Shown: positions 16,049-22,808 of the stretch, piece after piece
Position numbering within the stretch: position 1 is the stretch's first letter
How the letters are laid out: the number at the start of each line of letters is the position of its first letter
IMG/VR virus record: IMGVR_UViG_3300032093_009077
Location: 1 to 64,000 of that record
Strand: one strand, 5' to 3'
DNA: 64,000 bases
DNA from: a virus
Program-made: the position numbers and the translations under genes
Notes under the pieces: model-generated
Databases searched by the model: none
What the model was told of the DNA's origin: nothing
What the model saw: only the letters and a program-made list of their open reading frames with translations

Positions 16049-16534
16049 ATGACACTAGGACGTGTTACATTCGGGCCATTGGCTCATTCTACACTTGGAT
16101 TTGAAAAGTTTATTAATGATGTTGATAGACTGTTGAATATGGATGTCCAAAAAGCCACATCTACTTTCCCTCCACACAATATCATTAAACTTGATGAGTC
16201 TCGTTATGTTGTTGAGCTCGCTGTAGCTGGCTTCAGCAAAAGTGAAATTGAAATTACTGTTGAGGATAGTACATTGACAATTACAGGTGAAAAGAAAGAA
16301 GGTCAGGCTGATATTCAGTATCTACACAGAGGTATTGGTACCAGATCGTTCACTAAGAAGCTGACGATAGCTGACACCATTGAAGTTCAAGGCGCTGAGT
16401 TTAAGGATGGTATTCTGCGTGTTGGTCTTATCAATGTAATTCCTGAACACAAAAAGCCTAAGAAAATTGAGATAGGTAAGGAGTTAAAACAATTTTCTCC
16501 TAAACTATTACAAGAAGAAAATTCTCCGGCTTAA
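16049..16534 (+). CDS. small heat-shock protein Hsp20 (alpha-crystallin)
   Basis: 161 residues. The alpha-crystallin domain spans about 44-140, with YVVELAVAGFSKSEIEITVEDSTLTITGEK and the beta9-type motif FKDGILRVGL; the I-x-I-like tail is replaced by KKIEIGKEL. The N-terminal region starts with the class A-like phenylalanine/glycine pattern FEKFINDVDRLL. Holdase chaperones are frequent in T4-like phages of cyanobacteria and pelagic bacteria. AAAAGGAG gives a good ribosome site, and an intrinsic terminator follows at once. Confidence 0.92.
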   Translation: MTLGRVTFGPLAHSTLGFEKFINDVDRLLNMDVQKATSTFPPHNIIKLDESRYVVELAVAGFSKSEIEITVEDSTLTITGEKKEGQADIQYLHRGIGTRSFTKKLTIADTIEVQGAEFKDGILRVGLINVIPEHKKPKKIEIGKELKQFSPKLLQEENSPA

Positions 16535-16540
16535 ACACAT

Positions 16541-16568
16541 GGGGGCGATTTTTTCGCCTCCATTTTTT
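16541..16568 (+). terminator. intrinsic terminator after hsp20
   Basis: GGGGGCG pairs with CGCCTCC (one G-T pair) around a T-rich loop, followed by six T. Confidence 0.88.
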
Positions 16569-16599
16569 AACTCTAAAATTAACTTTGGATATATATATC

Positions 16600-16770
16600 A
16601 TGAAACCAAACAAAACATTCAAAATGCCTAAGTCAACAAAAAGACTGCTGGCTGGTTTATCTGGTGGTGACCATACTTCTTTCAAAAAGAGTATGATAGA
16701 ATCTCACCTCATGTCTACTATTATAGTACGTGATAAGAAAAAAAATAAAGTAGAAAAAAATGAAGAATAA
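16600..16770 (+). CDS. small basic protein, unknown
   Basis: 56 residues from the ATG at 16600; a TTG 15 bp upstream is less likely. Basic and lysine-rich at both ends (MKPNKTFKMPKSTKR, VRDKKKNKVEKNEE) with a short central helix. It overlaps the deaminase gene by 11 nt. The ribosome site is poor (GGA 12 bp upstream). Not recognised; could be a small nucleic-acid-binding protein. Confidence 0.6.
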   Translation: MKPNKTFKMPKSTKRLLAGLSGGDHTSFKKSMIESHLMSTIIVRDKKKNKVEKNEE

Positions 16771-17218
16771 ATTTAAGGTCGCTCATATGGAGGCGGCCGA
16801 AGTTTATTCTCAATTATCTTCTGCTCGGCGCCTTCAAGTTGGTTGTGTTATTGTAAAAAACAATACAATCATTGGAATTGGTTATAACGGCATGCCATCT
16901 GGTTGGGATAATGACTGTGAATTTGCAGATTATTATGATGATGGTGATTTTGTCATTAGATCCAAACCAGAAGTCCTTCATGCAGAAACAAACGCAATAG
17001 CAAAAGTGGCTAAATCTACTAACTCCACAGAAGATGCAGATTTGTTTGTAACACATGCACCTTGTTTAGATTGTGCAAAACTTATTCACCAATCTGGAAT
17101 CAAAAGAGTATTTTACAGAGATACATATAGGAGTGATGAAGGTTTAAAGTTTCTTAAACAATGTAATATTGAGGTGGAAAATGTCAAAGAGTTACAATGC
17201 AACGGTAGTGGCGATTGA
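16760..17218 (+). CDS. cd: dCMP deaminase
   Basis: Zinc-dependent deoxycytidylate deaminase making dUMP for thymidylate synthesis. HAE zinc/catalytic motif lies at LHAETNAIAK (about residue 74) and the second site is APCLDCAKL (about 98). The N-terminus MEAAEVYSQLSSARRLQVG and IGYNGMPSGWDNDCE are typical of phage dCMP deaminases. 152 residues. It works with ThyX (52939) and the class I reductase (53616, 57169) in this window. Confidence 0.93.
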   Translation: MKNKFKVAHMEAAEVYSQLSSARRLQVGCVIVKNNTIIGIGYNGMPSGWDNDCEFADYYDDGDFVIRSKPEVLHAETNAIAKVAKSTNSTEDADLFVTHAPCLDCAKLIHQSGIKRVFYRDTYRSDEGLKFLKQCNIEVENVKELQCNGSGD

Positions 17219-17369
17219 CTGTTTTGGTGATGCAATCGTTCAATTACCAGATAAGTTGGTGGAAGAATTAGATTGGCGAGTGGGTGATACGTTAGATTAT
17301 GAACTTGTAGATAAAAGTATTATAATTAAAAATCTGACAAAGGAAAAAAGAAATGCAACTAACAGCTAA
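17181..17369 (+). CDS. AbrB/MazE-like SpoVT-domain protein
   Basis: 62 residues from the ATG at 17181, chosen because GAGGTGG lies 5-11 bp upstream. The pattern ATVVAIDCFGDAIVQLPDKLVEELDWRVGDTLDYELVDKSIIIKNL matches the swapped-hairpin AbrB fold of antitoxins and transition regulators (cut here across several short motifs: QLPDKLVEEL, RVGDTLDYE, SIIIKNL). It overlaps the deaminase upstream and the endolysin gene downstream. Probably a DNA-binding regulator; no toxin gene is adjacent. Confidence 0.75.
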   Translation: MSKSYNATVVAIDCFGDAIVQLPDKLVEELDWRVGDTLDYELVDKSIIIKNLTKEKRNATNS

Positions 17370-17817
17370 TTTTTCATTAGAAGAAATGATTAAGAGCGAA
17401 ACTGCTCTGCGTCAAGGTTTAGAGAATATACCAGGTGAAGCTGAGATTGAAAATCTTAGAGTTTTGTGTACCTATGTTTTACAACCTTTACGTGATGCCT
17501 GGGGTCGTGGCATCAAAGTGAATTCCGGCTTCAGACACCCTGATGTGAACGCTGCCGTAGGCGGGTCACGCACATCCGATCATTGTCGTGGTCAAGCTGC
17601 TGATATTGAAATACCAGGAGTTTCAAATTACGATTTAGCAAAATACATCGAACAATACTTTCAATTTACACAAGTAATTTTGGAATTCTATACACCAGGT
17701 ATTCCTGATTCTGGTTGGGTCCACGTATCATATGATCAGAACAATTTAAAGAAACAATCTTTAACTGCGATGCGTGAAAATGGTAAAGTGGTTTACAAAC
17801 CTGGTTTAATTGCATAA
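17353..17817 (+). CDS. M15-type peptidoglycan peptidase (candidate endolysin)
   Basis: 154 residues. Peptidase M15 (VanY/Hedgehog-type) signatures: NSGFRHPDVN, GGSRTSDHCRG, AADIEIPG and GWVHVSYD give the zinc ligands H-D-H. Phage M15 enzymes cleave peptide cross-links in peptidoglycan. No signal peptide, so release would need the holin candidate at 50976. It overlaps the AbrB-like gene by 17 nt and a 40-codon gene by one base. Confidence 0.88.
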   Translation: MQLTANFSLEEMIKSETALRQGLENIPGEAEIENLRVLCTYVLQPLRDAWGRGIKVNSGFRHPDVNAAVGGSRTSDHCRGQAADIEIPGVSNYDLAKYIEQYFQFTQVILEFYTPGIPDSGWVHVSYDQNNLKKQSLTAMRENGKVVYKPGLIA

Positions 17818-17939
17818 TGGATCCAAGAGCCCTTATTGCATTTTTAAACCGAGTAAAATGTTGGATACCTGAATACAATGGCGGCATTAGAGGCGAAATT
17901 GATCAGGTAATCCAACAATTGAGAAATTCAATAAGGTAA
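17817..17939 (+). CDS. 40-residue small protein after endolysin
   Basis: ATG overlaps the endolysin stop (TAATG), suggesting translational coupling. The peptide begins MDPRALIAFLNRVKCW and continues with a helical QVIQQLRNSIR end. No known family. Codon use resembles neighbours; kept because the start-stop overlap is the usual joint in this genome. Confidence 0.5.
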   Translation: MDPRALIAFLNRVKCWIPEYNGGIRGEIDQVIQQLRNSIR

Positions 17940-18043
17940 ATAGGAAAATATCATTAGACATATAATGTAAATCCTGATATATTATTGATAAGTACTATCA
18001 TAGTAGTAGTACTGATATAAATTGACTATCAAGGAGAATTGAA
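17940..18043 (+). promoter_or_regulatory. ahpC upstream region with inverted repeat
   Basis: AGTACTA (17991-17997) and TAGTACT (18007-18013) form a perfect 7-bp inverted repeat around 9 bases; GATA flanks each arm on its left or right. A TATAAT-like hexamer lies at 17961-17966 upstream. It could be an operator for a redox regulator or a leader hairpin. The AAGGAG site is at 18031-18036, 7 bp before the TTG start of ahpC. Confidence 0.45.
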
Positions 18044-18604
18044 TTGAAAACCGTAGGTGACAAGTTAGAAAAATTTTTAGTTGTAGGTATTAATCCAGGT
18101 AAAGACGATTTTTTTGATATTACAGAAAAATCATTTGAAGGCAAATGGAAAGTAATTGTTTACTATCCAAAAGATTTTACATTTGTATGCCCAACAGAAA
18201 TTGTGGCTTACGATAAACTCTTTCAAGATTTTGCGGATCGTGATGCGGTTCTATTAACAGGTTCTACAGACAATGAATTCTGTAAATTAGCATGGCAACG
18301 CTCCCATGAAGATCTTTCTAAGATCAAACACATTCAGTTTGCTGACACTCAGCGTCCAGGTTATGACGTAGATAGTGAGTATCGTGATTTAGGTCTTATT
18401 AGTCAACTTGGTGTATTCTATAAGCCAGCTGGCGCAGCATTACGTGCTACATTCATCGTTGATCCAGATAATGTGATTCAACATGTTACAGTAAACAATC
18501 TAAATGTTGGCCGTTCACCAGAAGAAACTTTGCGTGTATTAGATGCTTTGCAAACAGGTGAATTGTGTGCATGTAATCGTGCCGTTGGTGGTGAAACTTT
18601 ATAA
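18044..18604 (+). CDS. ahpC: alkyl hydroperoxide reductase AhpC (2-Cys peroxiredoxin, AhpD-coupled type)
   Basis: 186 residues. The peroxidatic cysteine is Cys49 in DFTFVCPTE; the resolving pair is Cys175 and Cys177 in GELCACN, the CAC arrangement of the AhpC type that is reduced by AhpD. Catalytic Pro42, Thr46 and an arginine (ATFIVDP region) are in place. The start is TTG at 18044, fixed by AAGGAG 7 bp upstream and lack of a nearer ATG. It overlaps iscS by one base, and ahpD follows iscS, so the peroxidase and its reductant are in one operon. Confidence 0.93.
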   Translation: MKTVGDKLEKFLVVGINPGKDDFFDITEKSFEGKWKVIVYYPKDFTFVCPTEIVAYDKLFQDFADRDAVLLTGSTDNEFCKLAWQRSHEDLSKIKHIQFADTQRPGYDVDSEYRDLGLISQLGVFYKPAGAALRATFIVDPDNVIQHVTVNNLNVGRSPEETLRVLDALQTGELCACNRAVGGETL

Positions 18605-19812
18605 TGCAATTTCCAATTTATCTTGATTACTCATCTACAACTCCTGTTGATCCTAGAGTTGTAGAATCCATGATACCTTTTTTATATCAAAATTTTGGTA
18701 ATCCTGCTTCAAGAAGTCATGCTTTTGGATGGAAGGCAGAAGATGCTGTTGAAGAAGCACGAAAAAATGTAGCTGATTTAGTTAACTGTGATTCGAAAGA
18801 AATAATTTGGACTTCTGGTGCTACTGAATCGATTAATTTGGCATTAAAAGGTGCCTGTAAGTTCAATAAACAAAAAGGCAATCATGTTATCACAATCAAA
18901 ACAGAACACAAAGCAACATTAGATACATGTAGAGAATTAGAAAGAGAAGGATTTGAAGTAACTTACTTAGATGTAAAAGATGATGGTTTAATTGATATTG
19001 AGAATTTTATTTCTTCTATAAAATCTTCTACAATTTTAGTTTCTGTAATGTTTGTAAATAATGAAATAGGTGTAATACAAGATATTGCTAAATTAGGAGA
19101 AATTTGTAGAGAAAAAGGAATTATTTTTCATGTTGATAGTGCTCAAGCAGCAGGAAAAGTAGACATTGATTTGCAATCATTAAAAGTAGATTTAATGTCA
19201 TTTTCTGCACATAAAGTTTATGGGCCGAAAGGCATTGGAGCATTATTTGTAAGAAGAAAACCTAGAGTTAGATTAGAAGCACAGATACATGGTGGTGGCC
19301 ACGAAAGAGGTTTAAGATCTGGGACTTTACCAACACATCAAATTGTAGGCATGGGAGAATCTTTCAAACTTGCTAAACAAGAAATGCACAAAGAAAATGA
19401 TAATATCAAAAAAATGCGTGATCTTTTACTTGATGGTTTAAAAGAAATTCCTCATGTTTATATTAATGGTTGTTTAAAGAATCGTGTACCACACAATTTA
19501 AATATAAGTTTCAATTATATTGAAGGTGAATCATTATTGATGGGCATAAAAGATATTGCTGTTTCATCTGGTTCAGCATGTACTTCAGCTAGTTTAGAAC
19601 CATCATATGTTTTACGTGCGTTAGGAAGGTCAGATGAACTTGCTCATTCATCGATTAGATTTTCTATTGGACGATTTACTAAAGAAGAAGATATAAATTT
19701 TACGATAGATCTACTGAAGAAAAAAGTAAATCATTTAAGGTCGATGAGTCCTTTATGGGAAATGGTACAAGAAGGAATAGACCTTGATAAAATTGAATGG
19801 GCAGCACATTAA
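18604..19812 (+). CDS. iscS: cysteine desulfurase IscS
   Basis: PLP enzyme that takes sulphur from cysteine and passes it to IscU for Fe-S assembly. 402 residues (E. coli IscS 404). PLP lysine Lys204 in SFSAHKVYG, sulphur-accepting Cys326 in [14 protein letters not shown], and base-stacking His102 in KTEHKAT are intact. The C-terminus [18 protein letters not shown] is the IscS-type tail that docks IscU, distinguishing it from NifS or SufS. It sits between ahpC and ahpD; IscU and IscA are encoded at 58315-59011. Confidence 0.95.
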   Translation: MQFPIYLDYSSTTPVDPRVVESMIPFLYQNFGNPASRSHAFGWKAEDAVEEARKNVADLVNCDSKEIIWTSGATESINLALKGACKFNKQKGNHVITIKTEHKATLDTCRELEREGFEVTYLDVKDDGLIDIENFISSIKSSTILVSVMFVNNEIGVIQDIAKLGEICREKGIIFHVDSAQAAGKVDIDLQSLKVDLMSFSAHKVYGPKGIGALFVRRKPRVRLEAQIHGGGHERGLRSGTLPTHQIVGMGESFKLAKQEMHKENDNIKKMRDLLLDGLKEIPHVYINGCLKNRVPHNLNISFNYIEGESLLMGIKDIAVSSGSACTSASLEPSYVLRALGRSDELAHSSIRFSIGRFTKEEDINFTIDLLKKKVNHLRSMSPLWEMVQEGIDLDKIEWAAH

Positions 19813-19828
19813 AATCAAGGAGAAATAA

Positions 19829-20341
19829 ATGATTTGGGTCGATCAAATTAAGGAGGCATTACCAGAATATGCGAAAGATACAAAACTCAATTTGGATTCC
19901 GTTATTAATCGTAGCACTATTGATGTTACCATTGCTCAAGGTTGCGCCCTCGCAGCAGCAATGGCAACAGGTAACGGAAAACTCGTTGCTTTTATTCAGT
20001 CAGGTCTGGAGGATACCAGAGAGCGTGACGCAGCGTTAACAGCTGCATCGCTCATGGCTATGACTAACATTTGGTATCCATTTGTTGAAATGGCAAATGA
20101 TGATCGTTTGAAAGGTCTTCCTGCACAATTAAGAATGAACGCAATCGCAACACATGGCGGCACTAGTAAAGTAAATTTTGAAGCATATAGTTTGGCTGCA
20201 TCAATTGTTGGCAAATGTCATTTCTGTATTAGTGCTCATTACAGTACTTTGAAACAAGAAGGTTACACAGTCGAACAATTGCGTGATATTGGCCGTATTG
20301 CTGCTGTAATTACTTCTGTTGCAAAAGTATTAAATAGTTAA
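19829..20341 (+). CDS. ahpD: AhpD-type alkylhydroperoxidase (reductant for AhpC)
   Basis: 170 residues. The CxxC-x3-H catalytic motif KCHFCISAH gives Cys130, Cys133 and His137, and Glu118 is also present, the same numbering as mycobacterial AhpD. The N-terminus ALPEYAKDTKLNLDSV is likewise characteristic. AhpD reduces AhpC through a dithiol relay. A good ribosome site (AAGGAG) precedes the start. The end abuts the Pho-box-like array of pstS. Confidence 0.93.
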   Translation: MIWVDQIKEALPEYAKDTKLNLDSVINRSTIDVTIAQGCALAAAMATGNGKLVAFIQSGLEDTRERDAALTAASLMAMTNIWYPFVEMANDDRLKGLPAQLRMNAIATHGGTSKVNFEAYSLAASIVGKCHFCISAHYSTLKQEGYTVEQLRDIGRIAAVITSVAKVLNS

Positions 20342-20384
20342 TGTAACAAAAGATTCATATAAAATTCATACTTTTGTAACATTG
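20341..20384 (+). promoter_or_regulatory. Pho-box-like array of four 11-bp repeats before pstS
   Basis: Four 7-mers at exact 11-bp spacing: ATGTAAC (20341), GATTCAT (20352), AATTCAT (20363), TTGTAAC (20374), each followed by an AT-rich tetramer. Spacing and composition match PhoB binding sites (7-mer plus 4-bp AT spacer). It lies 64 bp before pstS. A -10-like CATATT is at 20404. Downstream, a hairpin GAAGCA-TTTT-TGCTTC precedes the AAGGAG site. Confidence 0.7.
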
Positions 20385-20447
20385 GAAATGTTGCAACACA
20401 ATACATATTAATGAAGCATTTTTGCTTCTATTAATAAGGAGAACTTA

Positions 20448-21455
20448 ATGAAAAAAATTCTACTGACACTACTGGCGGCATTTACCGTTACAGCACACGC
20501 AGCAGATATTACTGGCGCTGGCGCAACATTTCCATATCCAATTTATTCTAAATGGGCTGAAGGATATAAAAAGACAACTGGCGTTGGATTAAATTATCAA
20601 TCAATTGGTTCGTCTGGTGGTGTAAGACAAATCAATGCTAAGACCGTTGCATTTGGTGCTACAGATGCACCGGTATCAGGTGCAGATTTAGATAAGAATG
20701 GTCAAGTGCAATTTCCAGCTGTTCTTGGTGGCGTAGTTCCTGTTTTTAATCTTGAGGGTTTCAAACCAGGTGAACTTAGGTTAAATGGTGTTGTGCTTGC
20801 AGAAATTTTTATGGGAAAAATTACAAAGTGGAATGATCCAAAAATTGCTTTATTAAATCCTTCCGCAAAACTTCCAAATCAAACAATTACTGTGGTGCAT
20901 CGTGCTGATGGTTCTGGCACTACATTTATTTTTACTGATTATCTGAATGAAGTTAGCCAAGATTGGCGTGCAAATGTTGGTAAAGGCGCATCAGTAAAAT
21001 GGCCAGCCACATCAAGTGTTGGTGGTAAAGGTAATGAAGGTGTTGCAGCAAATGTTGAGCGAGTAAAAGGTTCTATTGGATATGTTGAGTATGCATATGC
21101 AAAGAAAAATAAAATACCTCACATTAGAATGGAAAATAGAAATGGTCTTTATGTAGATCCAGATGATTCTACTTTTGCAGCTGCCGCAGCAAACGCTGAT
21201 TGGTTTAGTGTTTCAGGCATGGGCATTTCATTAGTGAATCAAAGAGGAACTCAAGCTTGGCCAATTACAGGCGCAAGTTTTATTATCATGTATAAAGATC
21301 CAACTGATAAAAAATCAAGCCAAGAAGTATTAAAGTTTTTTGATTGGTCTTGGAAAAATGGCAAAAAAGATGCATTAGATTTAGACTATGTGCCTCTGCC
21401 AGACTCTTTAACTAATCAAATTAGACAGAAGGTTTGGTCTCAGATTAAACACTAA
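20448..21455 (+). CDS. pstS: periplasmic phosphate-binding protein PstS
   Basis: 335 residues with a Sec signal peptide (MKKILLTLLAAF, cleavage after AHA near residue 18). Phosphate-binding signature TGAGATFPYPIYSKW and SIGSSGGVRQI, plus HRADGSGTTFIFTDY, are intact. PstS binds phosphate in the periplasm for the host PstCAB transporter. PstS is a known auxiliary gene of cyanophages and other T4-like aquatic phages. The upstream array suggests control by host PhoB. Confidence 0.95.
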   Translation: MKKILLTLLAAFTVTAHAADITGAGATFPYPIYSKWAEGYKKTTGVGLNYQSIGSSGGVRQINAKTVAFGATDAPVSGADLDKNGQVQFPAVLGGVVPVFNLEGFKPGELRLNGVVLAEIFMGKITKWNDPKIALLNPSAKLPNQTITVVHRADGSGTTFIFTDYLNEVSQDWRANVGKGASVKWPATSSVGGKGNEGVAANVERVKGSIGYVEYAYAKKNKIPHIRMENRNGLYVDPDDSTFAAAAANADWFSVSGMGISLVNQRGTQAWPITGASFIIMYKDPTDKKSSQEVLKFFDWSWKNGKKDALDLDYVPLPDSLTNQIRQKVWSQIKH

Positions 21456-21508
21456 ATACTCATTACAACATTGTTTATGTTAAAGTGAAATTTTTATGTT
21501 AGATTATT

Positions 21509-22159
21509 ATGGCATTTCTTGTTCACAATTTACCTCCAATCCAATGCTTTGTTAAAAAAGAGTTTCTCTATGACTTTGAAAAAGGTCATGGAGAGCTCGA
21601 GCCTTGCATATGGATCAGTTTAAAATGTATCAAAGGCCAGGCATTTAGAATCGAAGCATTACTGCCAAATTATGGTGCATTGTATGATAAACTCCCATTA
21701 CATGCATTTGTATCAAGGCAAAAAGACTTAAATACATCATCTTTACCTTTGGATTACTTGCAAATTTGGGACTGTTTGAGTTATAATTTTACTGTCATTG
21801 AAAAAGATAACCTTCGAATGTTGAAGTGTAAATTCTTAGACAAAGACAAAACATGGCATTTTGGTGAGTATATGTTCACCGTAGATTTTTGCCAAAACGA
21901 CCCTGGTTATCTAAACACAGGATTTTCTGAAACAGTAGAAGAACATAAGAGTTATAATTTTATTAAGTTAGACAACGGACAATTTGCCGCACAACCTAAC
22001 AATAAAACATTATTCTATGATGCATCTTTGACTGTGCCAGAGTTTAAGAGACCAGATTTTAAAATAGCAACAAAGTTGTATTCAGTAGAAAAATTCAATA
22101 AACATTCTGCTCGAAACAACAATGATTTTTTCTATGACTTTGAGGAAAGAAAAGAATGA
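21509..22159 (+). CDS. conserved-looking phage protein, unknown
   Basis: 216 residues, aromatic-rich and apparently all-beta (HAFVSRQ, YLQIWDCLSYNFTVIE, WHFGEYMFTVDF). No signal peptide or membrane segment. It opens the run of overlapping genes that leads to the DNA polymerase (overlap of 4 nt with the next gene). Not recognised; the predicted beta structure and acidic C-terminus (FYDFEERKE) are all that can be said. Confidence 0.75.
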   Translation: MAFLVHNLPPIQCFVKKEFLYDFEKGHGELEPCIWISLKCIKGQAFRIEALLPNYGALYDKLPLHAFVSRQKDLNTSSLPLDYLQIWDCLSYNFTVIEKDNLRMLKCKFLDKDKTWHFGEYMFTVDFCQNDPGYLNTGFSETVEEHKSYNFIKLDNGQFAAQPNNKTLFYDASLTVPEFKRPDFKIATKLYSVEKFNKHSARNNNDFFYDFEERKE

Positions 22160-22380
22160 ACACCCGTGAACTAGCAAAAAAATTAGCCCAAGAGCACAAA
22201 ACAATTCAAGCAGAAAAATATGATTTATTCCTGCGTGACTATGATAATATGGTTGAATTGATTGGACTTGTGCAAGATCCTAATTACAGTATGAATGACT
22301 TTCGTGGTCGTGAAATGCTTTTTCCAAAACGCTGGCTCACATTAACTGTACTTGATGCGGAGACTGTTGTAAATGTATAA
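22156..22380 (+). CDS. small protein upstream of gp43, unknown
   Basis: 74 residues, helical N-terminal half (RELAKKLAQEHKTIQAEKYD) and a short FRGREMLFPKRWL stretch. It overlaps its upstream neighbour by 4 nt and the next small gene by 8 nt. No family recognised. Confidence 0.7.
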   Translation: MNTRELAKKLAQEHKTIQAEKYDLFLRDYDNMVELIGLVQDPNYSMNDFRGREMLFPKRWLTLTVLDAETVVNV

Positions 22381-22540
22381 AGTTATTTTTAAAAATAAGA
22401 TTGATGAATCCCGTCAGGCTTTCAAATTTTTTATGAGTGAAGAAAAAGCAAAACTTTATCAAAAAGAATTAACTGAACAAGGTTATGCATTTGTTAAAAT
22501 TGAGGATATGAATGATAAAACTAATAACGTTGAAAACTAA
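22373..22540 (+). CDS. 55-residue small protein
   Basis: ATG at 22373 overlaps the upstream gene; stop at 22538-22540 lies inside the following gene. The peptide starts MYKVIFKNKIDESRQAFKFF and continues with a helix and a beta strand (YAFVKIED), like a small alpha/beta fold. The overlaps and even coding character support a real gene; function unknown. Confidence 0.6.
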   Translation: MYKVIFKNKIDESRQAFKFFMSEEKAKLYQKELTEQGYAFVKIEDMNDKTNNVEN

Positions 22541-22808
22541 TCACACACTTTTAGGTGATGTAACCATTGACGGTGATAAACCTGTAAAAATCAAACAACC
22601 TGTACAAGTTGTTTCTGTGCCACCTCGTAGTCAAAATGATTCTGGTGGTATTGCTTTTTCTCCATTTTTAGAGTATAGTCAAGAATTCAAAACAGGAATC
22701 GAACTACAATGTTCTGATATTTTAGTCATTACAAATCCTGTTGTTGAATTAGAAAATCAATACAATTCTATTTTTGGTTCTGGAATACAAATTGCGAAAG
22801 CTCTGTGA
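22512..22808 (+). CDS. Sm/LSm-like protein, second copy
   Basis: 98 residues with the same plan as the 1429-1848 protein: IKLITLKTNHTLLGDV, then IKQPVQVV, a mid-segment FSPFLEYS, ILVITNPVVELENQY. It lacks the acidic tail of the first copy. It overlaps the polymerase gene by 4 nt. Two LSm-like proteins suggest a heteromeric or paralogous RNA-binding pair; this is inference. Confidence 0.68.
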   Translation: MIKLITLKTNHTLLGDVTIDGDKPVKIKQPVQVVSVPPRSQNDSGGIAFSPFLEYSQEFKTGIELQCSDILVITNPVVELENQYNSIFGSGIQIAKAL

